Shown here: positions 25,634 through 34,525 of the stretch, in pieces
Position numbering within the stretch: the first letter of the stretch is position 1
How the letters are laid out: each line of letters opens with the position of its first letter
Virus record (IMG/VR): IMGVR_UViG_3300050821_001343
Span: 35,182-99,181 of that record
Length of the DNA: 64,000 bases
Source: a virus
Strand: one strand, 5' to 3'
Program-made: the position numbers and the translations under genes
The notes under the pieces: generated by a model
Seen by the model: the letters and a program-made list of their open reading frames with translations, nothing else
Told to the model about the DNA's origin: nothing
The model's database searches: none

Positions 25634-25952
25634 GTGGTGTCCCCCTTCCGCCTTCAATAGATGCCGGGTCCTTGGGAACTGAATTGACTACTCGATATAC
25701 GGAGTATTCCAAGTCTCGATCTGTCAACCCGTACATCGAATCCAGTGTTGCTTTCAGAACCTCGGCGGCTGTGTAAAATTTAATTAGCCGTTCCTTATCA
25801 TCTTTTGAGTAGACCCCACGCTTTCTCATGATCTGGAAACACGCATCGAGGGATTCCAGATAGTCACGGAGATGTTCTTCGCGGGTGCCTATGTCTTCAA
25901 GCTTGGGTTCCGGCTTCGGTTCCCGTATCGGTTGCTCCGGTACTTGCTCCAT
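25620..25952 (-). CDS. Hypothetical protein
   Basis: 110 aa. Pro/Glu-rich start (MEQVPEQPIREPKPEPK) then a helical domain of about 80 residues. Overlaps the downstream gene by 14 bases and the upstream gene by 56 bases, typical of this arm. Not recognised. Confidence 0.6.
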   Translation of the reverse strand: MEQVPEQPIREPKPEPKLEDIGTREEHLRDYLESLDACFQIMRKRGVYSKDDKERLIKFYTAAEVLKATLDSMYGLTDRDLEYSVYRVVNSVPKDPASIEGGRGTPLANT

Positions 25953-26205
25953 TTGGTTCCTCCCTCTTGAATTTGGAACGCGTTACTTTGCACGGTTGCT
26001 CACACTGACCGCACCGCCAGCTACCAAGCGGAGACTCACTAAACTTGTTCTCAGCTTTGTCCTCTGATTTCCGCGTGCAGGCGGGTTTCTTGGCCTGTAC
26101 CTTGCAACACACACTTGTGTACAAGAATACTGGGTCCTGTGGCTTTGACGCTGGCACATGCTTCTTGTGCCGTGCGTTCCGGTTTTTCTTATTCTGGTTT
26201 CCCAC
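25897..26205 (-). CDS. Small zinc-ribbon protein
   Basis: About 102 aa from GTG 26205, chosen for SD AAAGGGAT and because it begins after the preceding stop. Lys/Arg-rich N-terminus, a VCCKVQ pair, and a C-terminal WRCGQCEQPCK motif give Cys pairs that could bind zinc. Likely nucleic-acid binding; no family identified. Confidence 0.55.
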   Translation of the reverse strand: MGNQNKKNRNARHKKHVPASKPQDPVFLYTSVCCKVQAKKPACTRKSEDKAENKFSESPLGSWRCGQCEQPCKVTRSKFKREEPNGASTGATDTGTEAGTQA

Positions 26206-26216
26206 GTCTATCCCTT

Positions 26217-26576
26217 TCAGTTGCAGTCTGTGAATCCCCACTCCCGTTGCTTAGGCCCGGTCATAACTAATGACCATGATTTTCCATACGGGGTGATAAT
26301 ATTGTGCTTGAACGCTGCTGGTCTATAAAGCAAGCTACCAGCCCTTCTCCTGTCAAAATGCTTATCACTCTCTTCCAAGTAACCATTCCACAGAATCAAA
26401 GTCCAAAACCACCACGGATGATCGTGACAGTGTGGATGCCACTCTGGTGCAGTCAGTTCATGCAGATAGAGGTTGAACCATCTGGACTTGATGAGAGTGT
26501 ATCTGTAAAACACTTCACCCAGTTCAGTCCAGCCAATCTCTTTCCACGGAAGAAACTTACGCAGTAATTTGACCAT
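26217..26576 (-). CDS. Cupin-like protein
   Basis: 119 aa. The segment WHPHCHDHPWWFWTLILWNGYLEE (about 46-69) and later PAAFKHNII resemble the two His-rich motifs of cupins; the His cluster HPHCHDH could bind a metal. Related phage proteins are annotated as cupin-fold oxygenase-like. Activity unknown. Confidence 0.6.
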   Translation of the reverse strand: MVKLLRKFLPWKEIGWTELGEVFYRYTLIKSRWFNLYLHELTAPEWHPHCHDHPWWFWTLILWNGYLEESDKHFDRRRAGSLLYRPAAFKHNIITPYGKSWSLVMTGPKQREWGFTDCN

Positions 26577-26577
26577 T

Positions 26578-26826
26578 TTACACCGTCAACAGTAACTTGG
26601 TTCCCTTGGGTAATGGAGTGCATCTCCAGCCCATCTTGCTGGCAGTCGAATGACTTAAGTGCTCACTCTGTCCAAGACTGGGCCAGATTTTCAGATACCC
26701 TCCAATGGTGTTCTTCCAAACCAGTAGACTCGAATCTCCATCTATCATTGCCAAAGTATCGGAATCGAGTTCCTCCAGAGAATAGGTTGCTTTAACAGAA
26801 GGGTCCTTTTGTAATTCTATTTTCAT
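26578..26826 (-). CDS. Hypothetical protein
   Basis: 82 aa, overlapping the recA stop by 4 bases. Mostly beta sequence (SLLVWKNTIGGYLKIW). A promoter inside the 3' end of recA could drive it. Not recognised. Confidence 0.6.
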   Translation of the reverse strand: MKIELQKDPSVKATYSLEELDSDTLAMIDGDSSLLVWKNTIGGYLKIWPSLGQSEHLSHSTASKMGWRCTPLPKGTKLLLTV

Positions 26827-27920
26827 TTGTCCGCCTTTCGGATTTCGGTCACCTTGTCGGTGACGGCCTTCCTCAACTCTGAATCCAGCCTAACACACTC
26901 TATGACATTTGTCAAGCCCTGTGCAAGCTTTTTTTCACCAAAACTATAGTAACCGTTGTTGGTCTTGTCCAAGGCTCCTACCTTCACTGCATATTCGATG
27001 AAGTCAGTTTCCTTTTCGATTCCTAATCCGTACATCAATCGCACAGTGGTTGACCGCATTGGAGAGCCTACCTTGTTCTTTACAGCTTTAATCTCCAACT
27101 CGTGGCCCAATGGTGCATCCTTCTCACCGATAATAGCTCTACGGCGCACATCAAGACGAACACTGGCGAAGAACTTTAGAGCACGTCCCCCAGTGGTCAC
27201 TTCCGGCGATCCGAACATGACGCCGATCTTCTCACGAATCTGGTTAATGAAGACAATTGTGATACCATTCGCTGACGCCTTGCCACGAAGCTTGCGCATA
27301 GCTTGAGACATAAGACGGGCATGTAGGCCCATATTGGAGTCTCCCATTTCTCCCTCTAGCTCCGCACGGGGCACCAGAGCGGCCACAGAGTCAACGATGA
27401 TGAGACTGACAGCCTTGGAGTCAATCAGAGCCTCCACAGTCTCTAGAGCCTGTTCTCCGCTGTCCGGCTGTGCAATCAGCAGTTCGTTCACATTTACACC
27501 AAGCTTGGCCGCGTAATTAATATCGAGCGCGTGCTCGGCGTCCACGTATGCACAAATACTATCCGTAGCCTGTTGCTCACAGGCAACTAGATGCAGACAG
27601 AACGTTGTCTTACCAGATGACTCAGGACCATAAACTTCAATGATCCGGCCTCTAGGGATTCCACCACACTCAAGAACTCCATAATCAAGTGATGGAAGTT
27701 GTGTACTAATGACAGGAATATCCAGACCTAGACGTTTGCCTAGAATCTGGATTGATCCTGTCGTGTCGAATTGTTTGTTGAGAGACTTCTCTAACAGCCT
27801 AAGCTGCTCAAATCGGTCTGCCTTGGTTGCTGCTTTTGGTGCCTCGGTTTTACCTGCTTTGGCTTTTGGGGCCGCGTCTGCCCCGGCATGTGCCGCAGCT
27901 AGGTCTGATAGTACACTCAT
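26823..27920 (-). CDS. recA: RecA recombinase
   Basis: 365 aa, full length for RecA. An Ala/Lys-rich N-terminal extension (residues 1-33) precedes the core. Walker A is GPESSGKTT (98-106), Walker B LIIVDSVAAL (about 175), loop L1 region EGEMGDSNMGLHARLMS, and loop L2 FINQIREKIGVMFGSPEVTTGG. It forms filaments on ssDNA for recombination and replication restart; with the primase, helicase and PD-(D/E)XK nuclease it makes a phage recombination set. Confidence 0.95.
   Translation of the reverse strand: MSVLSDLAAAHAGADAAPKAKAGKTEAPKAATKADRFEQLRLLEKSLNKQFDTTGSIQILGKRLGLDIPVISTQLPSLDYGVLECGGIPRGRIIEVYGPESSGKTTFCLHLVACEQQATDSICAYVDAEHALDINYAAKLGVNVNELLIAQPDSGEQALETVEALIDSKAVSLIIVDSVAALVPRAELEGEMGDSNMGLHARLMSQAMRKLRGKASANGITIVFINQIREKIGVMFGSPEVTTGGRALKFFASVRLDVRRRAIIGEKDAPLGHELEIKAVKNKVGSPMRSTTVRLMYGLGIEKETDFIEYAVKVGALDKTNNGYYSFGEKKLAQGLTNVIECVRLDSELRKAVTDKVTEIRKADK
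26887..26915 (-). promoter_or_regulatory. Internal promoter in the 3' end of recA
   Basis: Minus strand TTGACA (26915-26910), 17 bp ending GTGTGT, TAGGCT (26892-26887). Shares the GTGTG(G/T) element before the -10 with other promoters in the window. It would feed the 26578-26826 gene and those downstream. Confidence 0.5.
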
Positions 27921-28144
27921 CTGTCCCTCAATAGTTGTGTTTGAAAAATTTCCACGTATCTCGGCTGCGTCGGTCTAGTTTTAGCCAATCGAGAATGAAA
28001 GAAAAATCGTACAGCTTCTTCATGGTCTTCGAAAAAATCTGTAGTCATACTGTCTTCCCAATGCGAGGAAACAGCCCATCCGTTTACAACCTTAATCGGT
28101 GGTAGTCTGTACTTCTGGGTTTTGATCTGTTGATCCCAACTCAT
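27917..28144 (-). CDS. Hypothetical protein
   Basis: 75 aa, SD CAGGAGC. Aromatic, with a central FFEDHEEAVRFFFHSRLAK segment. Overlaps the recA start by 4 bases. Not recognised. Confidence 0.6.
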   Translation of the reverse strand: MSWDQQIKTQKYRLPPIKVVNGWAVSSHWEDSMTTDFFEDHEEAVRFFFHSRLAKTRPTQPRYVEIFQTQLLRDR

Positions 28145-28547
28145 TTTGCTCCTGTTCTTTTTGCTGCTCTGCTTGTTGCTTCCACTGTGCGACGGTGGAC
28201 ATGAATTGTAACCAGCGGCGGAAGAACTTCTCTCCCTGAAGTGCTACTATGATGTTGTCTTCATTCTTTACGTGCATCTCATCAAGCTGCTGGACTATCT
28301 TTCCGTTGTTGTTGAACCATGCAAACCAGCAGGTTTGGCAATTGCGCTGTCTGGGTTGCTTGTGCAGGTTCAATCGGTGACCGCATCCCGCTACACGTGG
28401 ATGGCGAACGGTCACGTATAGTTTACGCAGCTTTCGCGCTTCAGCGGGTGTAGGTGGTTTTTGATCAGTTGTGTCAATTAGCTCGTAGTGTTCTGCTGTC
28501 GGCTCCTCTGGCTTTACCTGCTCAATGGATTCGGTTGGCTCGTTCAT
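28092..28547 (-). CDS. Zinc-binding hypothetical protein
   Basis: 151 aa. A Glu/Thr/Pro-rich start, then GCGHRLN...NCQTCWF (about 55-80), which could bind one zinc, then a Gln/Glu-rich helical tail. Overlaps its downstream neighbour by 53 bases. A small regulator or scaffold is possible. Confidence 0.55.
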   Translation of the reverse strand: MNEPTESIEQVKPEEPTAEHYELIDTTDQKPPTPAEARKLRKLYVTVRHPRVAGCGHRLNLHKQPRQRNCQTCWFAWFNNNGKIVQQLDEMHVKNEDNIIVALQGEKFFRRWLQFMSTVAQWKQQAEQQKEQEQNELGSTDQNPEVQTTTD

Positions 28548-28789
28548 GCTCCCTCCTCAGCAACATTATTCCAATTATCCAGAACCAGCTTTACTATAAC
28601 CTTTGGGTCCAACGGCTCTCTGCTGATAAATGGAACTATTCCTTCGGCTTCATATTCAATTAAACGTTGCTCTAACGGTGTCAGCTTCGGCTCAATAAAA
28701 CCGTATTTCTGAAGTAGCTGCTCTTTTTCTACTGCGTTAGCTGCTTCCTTAATCTCGGTAACAGCAAGGTCCAACTTTGTGTCTTTCAT
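28544..28789 (-). CDS. Hypothetical protein
   Basis: 81 aa, helical, charged. Overlaps the next gene by 4 bases. Not recognised. Confidence 0.6.
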   Translation of the reverse strand: MKDTKLDLAVTEIKEAANAVEKEQLLQKYGFIEPKLTPLEQRLIEYEAEGIVPFISREPLDPKVIVKLVLDNWNNVAEEGA

Positions 28790-28799
28790 GGTAATCCTT

Positions 28800-29234
28800 T
28801 CATTGTTTGGTTACGGTGAAATAGCGTGAGACAGGACTGATTTTTCGTGCCACAAGAATCCTGCCAATGTATTGTTCCAATTCAGCTCGTTCCTTCTGAT
28901 TGAACATTGGCCCCGTTTCGAACCAATATGTTCCCAAAAACAAGACGTTAAGTGCTTTGCCGAACTCTGGGTGATGCTTCTGAAATACTGCCAGCCCATC
29001 ATCCACGGCTGAATCTACGTCACAAAAGAAATCAAGTTGATTCGGTCGTGCTTGGTTTACTGGACTCGGTGAGTCACGTTGAGGCTCTGCTACTGATAAC
29101 GAACTGCGCGATTTCAGTAATGAATAGTGACCTTCTATTGGCTCTGGATGAGCATATGGGTCGCCCAATACCTCGTCAAAAGCGGCCTTATATTTTGCGG
29201 CGAGTTCTGCTTTTTTGTTTTTCTTTTGTCCCAT
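28800..29234 (-). CDS. Hypothetical phage protein
   Basis: 144 aa from ATG 29234, preferred over ATG 29252 because GGGGAAAGGGG precedes it. The C-terminal half (LDFFCDVDSAVDDGLAVFQ through ISPVSRYFTV) looks like a conserved domain of unknown function; the N-terminus is basic. It overlaps endonuclease VII by 47 bases. Confidence 0.55.
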   Translation of the reverse strand: MGQKKNKKAELAAKYKAAFDEVLGDPYAHPEPIEGHYSLLKSRSSLSVAEPQRDSPSPVNQARPNQLDFFCDVDSAVDDGLAVFQKHHPEFGKALNVLFLGTYWFETGPMFNQKERAELEQYIGRILVARKISPVSRYFTVTKQ

Positions 29235-29619
29235 CCCCTTTCCCCGCTGCATTGAATTTCGCTAGCAGCTTTTTTCTAACTTTGGTCCCAACTTCTCCCG
29301 GTGCCGTGAATCGATGCTGTCTCAGAACTACCCAAAACGGCGGTTCCTGAAAATAAACTACCGCATTTTGCAACCGTTCCAAGCTGTCTCGAAACAGAGC
29401 AATGCCTTTGTTGCACGGCCAGCAAAGAAGTCCTCTTACTTCTCCAGTCTTATGGTCATGGTCTACTGCAAGCTTGAGAGGAATCCCTTTCTTGTTTAGT
29501 CGTTTCTTGCAGATGAAACATACACCTTGTTGATATTCCAATACTCTGTTGAACTCGGCTAGCGTAATGTGGAATTCTCGTCGCAACCGTAAGTCTTTGG
29601 CTCTCTCTTTAGCTGTCAA
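29188..29619 (-). CDS. Recombination endonuclease VII-like (HNH fold)
   Basis: 143 aa with TTG start (SD AAGGGATAAAA). Zinc cysteines occur in CFICKK (about 34) and CWPCNKG (about 66); the catalytic signature is LAVDHDHKTGEVRGLL. T4 endonuclease VII resolves Holliday junctions and branches before packaging. The C-terminal 50 residues are basic. A second homologue is at 60862 on the other strand. Confidence 0.88.
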   Translation of the reverse strand: MTAKERAKDLRLRREFHITLAEFNRVLEYQQGVCFICKKRLNKKGIPLKLAVDHDHKTGEVRGLLCWPCNKGIALFRDSLERLQNAVVYFQEPPFWVVLRQHRFTAPGEVGTKVRKKLLAKFNAAGKGDGTKEKQKSRTRRKI

Positions 29620-29621
29620 TT

Positions 29622-30134
29622 TTATCCCTTGCCGTAGTCTGAAAAGTATCCCAGATCAATCAGCTTTGGTTGTGCGTCATCCATTCCTATGTTGCCTGAG
29701 TGCATGTCCACGCCGCCAGTTCCTTCTGTTGCATAAGGCCAAATAGCATGAATCAAGTCGTTAATTACACTCGCCAGAACGTGACCGTGTGATCCTTTAA
29801 TCGGCTTGTAGAAATGCACAAGCATGATCCCGGTAGACTTGTCGCAGTAATAAATACGCGGCATATACTTCTTGAGCGGTGCGTAGACTTTGAATCTTTT
29901 AATGCTACGCACGGCTCTGTCTTCGGCTACAGAGTGACGCCTGCAATCTTGATGGTCTGTTGCAGGTATCTTTATCACGACCGGCAATCCTGTAATCTTA
30001 TGGGCTGTCCGATAAACACCACAACCAATTCTTCTGGTTTTAATTCCTAGAGCATGAATATCGTCCAGACTTTTTGGTTTATGCTTGTCAAACAGTCCCA
30101 CAAGTTTGCCTATTCTTGTTTCAGTCCGGCTCAT
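29622..30134 (-). CDS. Protein-kinase-like fold protein
   Basis: 170 aa from ATG 30134, which overlaps the primase TAA (TAATG). LPVVIKIPAT resembles the VAIK strand with its Lys, and DMHSGNIGMDDAQPKLIDLGYF resembles the catalytic loop (HxxN) and DFG-like metal motif (IDLG). The protein is much shorter than bacterial Ser/Thr kinases. It may phosphorylate a small molecule or protein, or be a pseudokinase. Confidence 0.6.
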   Translation of the reverse strand: MSRTETRIGKLVGLFDKHKPKSLDDIHALGIKTRRIGCGVYRTAHKITGLPVVIKIPATDHQDCRRHSVAEDRAVRSIKRFKVYAPLKKYMPRIYYCDKSTGIMLVHFYKPIKGSHGHVLASVINDLIHAIWPYATEGTGGVDMHSGNIGMDDAQPKLIDLGYFSDYGKG

Positions 30135-32161
30135 TAGATCACTATATCCCCGTCCACATCCTTCCACGTTCCATGGGCCGCTTTCAGTGCATCAAGAGGC
30201 ATCTGCTGATTTTCTAAGTTTGCCTCTTTCAACATTCCGTTGCCCATCGGCTCTTGCATTGCCTTGATCTTGCCTTCGTTCAACTGACTGAAGGTGCTTG
30301 TCGCCCCGTCACACCAGACGGTTGTCTCTCCTCCTGCACTGTATCGAGAGATTGCACACGTGACCAACGTTTCAGGTGCAAAGGTCACACTGCTCTGTGA
30401 GAATGCACCGGCTGCAAATGTCTCCTTGCTGATGCCTCCTATACGGTTACGGTTGAGAATAAGGGTACAGTCACAGTCTTTAGCGATCTGTGATGCACCG
30501 TCAATGTTTGGAATCGCCGTGAGTTTGTTTTCTCCAACGCGATTTGGTTGGAGGATTCTCACGATCTGCGCACCGTAGTCTTTACCGATCTGCGACGTGC
30601 GCTTGCTAATCTCTGAGAGCCACTGTGTTCTATTCTTGCTGCCAATAGTAATGTCACAAAACCGTTGAAGGTTATCCAACATGATCCATTTCACACCATA
30701 GCGTCTGATACAGTCGATAATTAACTTGTAAATGTCATCCATGGTTTGGAACTTTGGATAACATAGATACAAGTTGCCCGGTCTGTTCGCTGCTATCTCC
30801 TTGACTCCGGGAATTGCGGACTTGAATAACTGGGTTAACTGCTCTGCTTCGGCTGCGTCCTTTGGTAAGTTGTCCGCGATCTGCGCTTTGTGACTGACCC
30901 ATTTACGCGCCAGCTTTGCACGTGTCATCTCACCACAAATGATGATACCGTCTTCCCCATAGGTATCAACCATGTACTCGATAAGGTTCATACCGAACGT
31001 AGTCTTGCCAATTTTCTCTTCGGCAAGAATGTCGATCACATCGCCTTCGTCGAACTGTACGATACTTGACAGCAGAGGCCAAACGTATTTCTGTCCGGCT
31101 CCCTTTCCATCTAGCTCCTCGGTAAATTCGTCAAGCGCGTCCGTGGCTTTTGCTACTCCGTCAACATCGAATAGCTCGGCTTCAGTCTTTAGCTGTTCGA
31201 ATCCTTCAGCAGTCCCGCCGTGTGTGAACCACTCGTTAAGGTCCTTGCCGGGTCGTTCGTTCCCTTCCTCAGTTGTAACCATGAAGTAAGGGAGGGTAAT
31301 TTTCCAGCAACGTTCAATTCCGATTCTCGATGCCAGCGTTTGCGCTGCACGTTGCCCAACTTTGTCACTGTCGTAGCAGACATAGATTTTCTCCAATCCT
31401 AGTTTGTCGAGTGTTTCAATCCACTCCGCTTTCTTGATGTTCGCTCCGGGGACTCCGCAGATATTGGAAATCCCTTTGTCCATTGCTGCGATGCAATTGG
31501 CCTCACCTTCTACCAGAACAACATCCTTGATGCCGTCCTTGAGTGCCTCACCGTTGTAGAGAGTTGAATCCCATCCTTTTGGTGCTGCAAAATCCTTGGG
31601 AACTTTCTTAAGATCGTTCGGGTCCGGGAGTGTCCTGAAGTGTGCCCAAACCGTGTTTCCATTTACTAGGTACGGGTAGACAAGTGCGCGGGTATCCTTA
31701 CCAGTCGATTTGAAGTAGTGCTTGGTAAGCCCAAGCTTCTGCTGCTTGATGATGTTGAGGGAGAATCCCCTGATGTTGCACAGATAGTCAATAGCCTCCT
31801 CATCCGCAAGTAATGCCGCGTGACAAGCATCTGTATCGGGTAGCGGGTCGGTTTTCTTTTCACTGTTTCCCCAATCCTTCTGTGAACTTACGCCGGGAAC
31901 TACAAGACCCAGATATTGTTTAAGGGAATATAGGTTCCCTGACTTCCCACAACGTTGGCACAGAAACAAGCCGTCCCGGTTCTTCTGCTCATCTTCTGCT
32001 CCATGGACCTCCATGTAACAATGATCAGTCTTGCCACACTCTTTGAACGGACACTTGCCTAACAAGATTCGTATACTGTCCGTTACTTTCCAATCCCATC
32101 CTTGACTCTGCACGAATTGAAGGGCCGCGCTCCCGTTGAATTGCTCTGGAATCTGATTCAT
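30134..32161 (-). CDS. DNA primase-helicase (T7 gp4-like)
   Basis: 675 aa. N-terminal zinc finger (Cys37, Cys42, Cys48 or His47, Cys68, Cys71), a Toprim domain (VVLVEGEANC near 211, VCYDSDKVGQRAA near 262), and a C-terminal DnaB-type helicase domain with Walker A AEEKIGKTT (about 380) and Walker B KWIMLDNLQRF (about 490). It unwinds DNA and lays down primers at the fork. The presence of one fused enzyme fits a T7-like replisome; the matching polymerase is not in this window. Confidence 0.93.
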   Translation of the reverse strand: MNQIPEQFNGSAALQFVQSQGWDWKVTDSIRILLGKCPFKECGKTDHCYMEVHGAEDEQKNRDGLFLCQRCGKSGNLYSLKQYLGLVVPGVSSQKDWGNSEKKTDPLPDTDACHAALLADEEAIDYLCNIRGFSLNIIKQQKLGLTKHYFKSTGKDTRALVYPYLVNGNTVWAHFRTLPDPNDLKKVPKDFAAPKGWDSTLYNGEALKDGIKDVVLVEGEANCIAAMDKGISNICGVPGANIKKAEWIETLDKLGLEKIYVCYDSDKVGQRAAQTLASRIGIERCWKITLPYFMVTTEEGNERPGKDLNEWFTHGGTAEGFEQLKTEAELFDVDGVAKATDALDEFTEELDGKGAGQKYVWPLLSSIVQFDEGDVIDILAEEKIGKTTFGMNLIEYMVDTYGEDGIIICGEMTRAKLARKWVSHKAQIADNLPKDAAEAEQLTQLFKSAIPGVKEIAANRPGNLYLCYPKFQTMDDIYKLIIDCIRRYGVKWIMLDNLQRFCDITIGSKNRTQWLSEISKRTSQIGKDYGAQIVRILQPNRVGENKLTAIPNIDGASQIAKDCDCTLILNRNRIGGISKETFAAGAFSQSSVTFAPETLVTCAISRYSAGGETTVWCDGATSTFSQLNEGKIKAMQEPMGNGMLKEANLENQQMPLDALKAAHGTWKDVDGDIVI

Positions 32162-32176
32162 TCACCCCTTGTCTAA

Positions 32177-32317
32177 CTACTTTTCACCATGAAACTTATA
32201 ACGATGCTTAAGACAGGTCTTACACTGCTCGTGAAAATGGCACAGGTCTATTGGATTGTGACACTGGTATGGCTTCCATGCGTGTCCTTCTACCAAGCAA
32301 ATTATCCATGCAATCAT
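32177..32317 (-). CDS. 46-aa Cys/His-rich protein
   Basis: SD GGAGAAGC before ATG 32317, which overlaps the upstream TGA (ATGA). Cys and His are spaced as a zinc ribbon: CHNPIDLCHFHEQCKTC. Probably a small zinc-binding protein; function unknown. Confidence 0.65.
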   Translation of the reverse strand: MIAWIICLVEGHAWKPYQCHNPIDLCHFHEQCKTCLKHRYKFHGEK

Positions 32318-32394
32318 AGATGCTTCTCCATTAGTGTTTTCCACTCTCGTTCAAGTTCGTCCGCACCATCTCTGCGATATTCCATTTTTCTCAT
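32314..32394 (-). CDS. 26-aa charged peptide
   Basis: Start ATG 32394 with SD GAGGATGAC, stop overlapping the next ATG. Highly charged helix (MEYRRDGADELERE). It exactly fills the space between neighbours, which supports translation. Confidence 0.5.
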   Translation of the reverse strand: MRKMEYRRDGADELEREWKTLMEKHL

Positions 32395-32401
32395 GTCATC
32401 C

Positions 32402-32617
32402 TCAATAGGCGTAGTCGTCGTGAATTTCTTTCTTTCGTGCTTCTTTCAAAACGGCTCGTTTGAACAGCCAGAGTAGAAACCGAGTCCACCGGGTTCCGTG
32501 ACATAGCGCCCTCGCACCTTTGTATTGAAACGAGTAACGAACTAGAAAAGCCGGGTCAGCTACAGAACCAAACAAGGGAACGTGAATTACATCCGGGTCA
32601 TGTTTTTGGTAGCTCAT
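32402..32617 (-). CDS. Hypothetical protein
   Basis: 71 aa, start overlapping the RNA ligase stop by 4 bases. Contains an amphipathic basic helix (LLWLFKRAVLKEARKKE). Not recognised. Confidence 0.55.
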   Translation of the reverse strand: MSYQKHDPDVIHVPLFGSVADPAFLVRYSFQYKGARALCHGTRWTRFLLWLFKRAVLKEARKKEIHDDYAY

Positions 32618-33825
32618 TTGCTATCCTTTTCTAGAAACTTATTCGATACGATTTTCAACTGCGCCCTACCTACTCCGCGCACATGACGTTCCGGGACAGA
32701 CTTAATGACTATGCCCTCACGGATATTGGTAGCACCTTTGACTTTCGACGGCCCATCTACAAGAGATTTGATCTTCTCAAGATCAAAGGGTCCTTGATAG
32801 AGAACAGGAACCGATCTACCAATTAACGATACTACTATATCCATGTAACGCTCATCTGTAGGGTCTAACCAGTTTCCATCTGGCTTTCTAATATCAAATG
32901 GGAAGAATTGTGGCTCCTTGCTGCCATATTCAAAGTTGCCTTGAGTGGGAGTAACTTCACCCCAAAGAACATAGCCCTCATTCACACGACACCATTCCTC
33001 GATCCATGGATTAGCTTTCAGCGCCTTCCTCCAGATGCAATTACTCGTTGGTGCTTTCCATAGTGTCCGTGATCCTGCATACATCACACCGTCAAGGAAG
33101 ATATATCGTGCATTACTTCCGTGAATCTTCTCAGTGACAATAACCGGCTCGTGTTCAGTAAACACGTTCGGGTAGTTCTTGAATGCATCTACATCGTAAA
33201 CCGGGATGCCAAGACTTACACTCTCTTCGGCTCCTCCAATCGCGTCATAGAATCCAAGCGCATTCTTTACGCGCCGGTAGATAAACTTGACCCATCCACG
33301 GACCGAACGTGGGTACTTACGCTTCAGCTTTGGTGCTCCGCTGTTGTCTCCTTTAGTTTCCTTTCCAGCATCCGGGTCGTAGTGAGTAATTCCCAACATA
33401 TTTGAAACGTCACCACCCGGTGCTAAGGACCAATACCCGGCACTTGGGTCCAATACCCACGAATAGCCATCTTTCTCATGGTCTATAGCCCAAAAATCGG
33501 TAACAGGTAGGAGAAGTCCTTCTGACCACTCTCCACGAAACTTGCGGACAGTAATACGTCTGCGCTTCTCTGGCACAACGAACGCCGCCGTTGAGTCTTC
33601 AGCAGGTACACACATATACGGTTCCCAAATGAACCGGAACGGCTCCGTTTGTGGGACAACGGAATCCGGCTGGATATACACAGCCAGATCGCCAACTTTA
33701 AACTGTCCGCTTTTGGACACCACTTGGTATTCCCCAATGGGGATAATATCTAGGGTATCTGCGTTGCCGTGCTTCAGCACTTCGGTGATCTTTACAATGT
33801 TAGCTTGATGGTTTGCTTTCGTCAT
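32614..33825 (-). CDS. RNA ligase, Rnl5-like (OB fold plus nucleotidyltransferase)
   Basis: 403 aa. The N-terminal 110 residues form an OB-type domain (VGDLAVYIQPDSVVP), as in Rnl5-type enzymes such as Deinococcus RnlA. The nucleotidyltransferase motif I is TEKIHGSNAR with the AMP-accepting Lys near 231; motif IV is REGIVIKSV and motif V KIVSNKF near the C-terminus. It seals RNA ends, probably nicks in tRNA or mRNA cut by host defences. A second, unrelated ligase is at 39797. Confidence 0.87.
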   Translation of the reverse strand: MTKANHQANIVKITEVLKHGNADTLDIIPIGEYQVVSKSGQFKVGDLAVYIQPDSVVPQTEPFRFIWEPYMCVPAEDSTAAFVVPEKRRRITVRKFRGEWSEGLLLPVTDFWAIDHEKDGYSWVLDPSAGYWSLAPGGDVSNMLGITHYDPDAGKETKGDNSGAPKLKRKYPRSVRGWVKFIYRRVKNALGFYDAIGGAEESVSLGIPVYDVDAFKNYPNVFTEHEPVIVTEKIHGSNARYIFLDGVMYAGSRTLWKAPTSNCIWRKALKANPWIEEWCRVNEGYVLWGEVTPTQGNFEYGSKEPQFFPFDIRKPDGNWLDPTDERYMDIVVSLIGRSVPVLYQGPFDLEKIKSLVDGPSKVKGATNIREGIVIKSVPERHVRGVGRAQLKIVSNKFLEKDSK

Positions 33826-34033
33826 GTCTCTTCCCTTCTAGGTAAAATGTGTCCATCAGTGAAGCGTCTTTGTTCCCGGCTTCAGGTTGCCATTCATGAG
33901 GAGGACGGTTACTAGCCAACAAGAAACTGTAACCGCTCCAATTTCTTAGAGCCTGCCAAAACCGTAGCTCTGGGTTCCCCATGCAGTACAGGAAAAAATC
34001 CCATGCGAGTTTAGAATTGCGCGTCTGTTTCAT
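33800..34033 (-). CDS. Hypothetical protein
   Basis: About 77 aa from ATG 34033 (SD GGGAGC). Conserved-looking segment FFLYCMGNPELRFWQALRNW. Overlaps the ligase start by 26 bases and the upstream gene by 23. Not recognised. Confidence 0.6.
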   Translation of the reverse strand: MKQTRNSKLAWDFFLYCMGNPELRFWQALRNWSGYSFLLASNRPPHEWQPEAGNKDASLMDTFYLEGKRHDESKPSS

Positions 34034-34217
34034 ACCCACTGCTCCCGGACTCGGCTGCTTCGAGACTAGCCTCATCGACACTATAGCCTTCTCGTATTGC
34101 GGTTACAAATGCATTCAGGAATATTGAATCCTCGCCTCGTGCCTGTGCGTTCCTATAGCGGGTCTTCCAGCGGATCAATGATCCCAACGAAATCTCTTCA
34201 TGCATGAAATGCGCCAT
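34011..34217 (-). CDS. Hypothetical protein
   Basis: 68 aa, helical; start shares one base with the upstream stop. Not recognised. Confidence 0.55.
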   Translation of the reverse strand: MAHFMHEEISLGSLIRWKTRYRNAQARGEDSIFLNAFVTAIREGYSVDEASLEAAESGSSGYETDAQF

Positions 34218-34525
34218 CAGTTTGGTACTCCCTCTGGCGGTGTGAACATCTGGATAGCTTGTTCGGTCAGCTTAAGCATCCAGTATGGACGCTTACCTTT
34301 CTTCAAATCTTGTTTCAGTTCTTTCTTGAATTCATTAGTTGCATCCACTATGAAACCAAGCTTCATAATAGCGTCCAGTGTCTCGGTATGAGATTTGATA
34401 ACCTCGGCCTCTTGTGCGGTATCGTCTGGCTGCGCCACAGGCGTAGCAATGAACTTCACTTTATTGTCGCACATCGTCTTCAGCAGTTTGAATTGGTCTT
34501 CCGTCAGTTCGATATGGTCGCTCAT
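34217..34525 (-). CDS. Hypothetical protein
   Basis: 102 aa from ATG 34525 (SD AGGAAAGGAA). Starts with a helical N-terminus (HIELTEDQFKLLKTM) and ends with a second helical part. Overlaps the upstream HNH gene by 65 bases, so an internal promoter at 34778-34807 may matter. Not recognised. Confidence 0.55.
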   Translation of the reverse strand: MSDHIELTEDQFKLLKTMCDNKVKFIATPVAQPDDTAQEAEVIKSHTETLDAIMKLGFIVDATNEFKKELKQDLKKGKRPYWMLKLTEQAIQMFTPPEGVPN

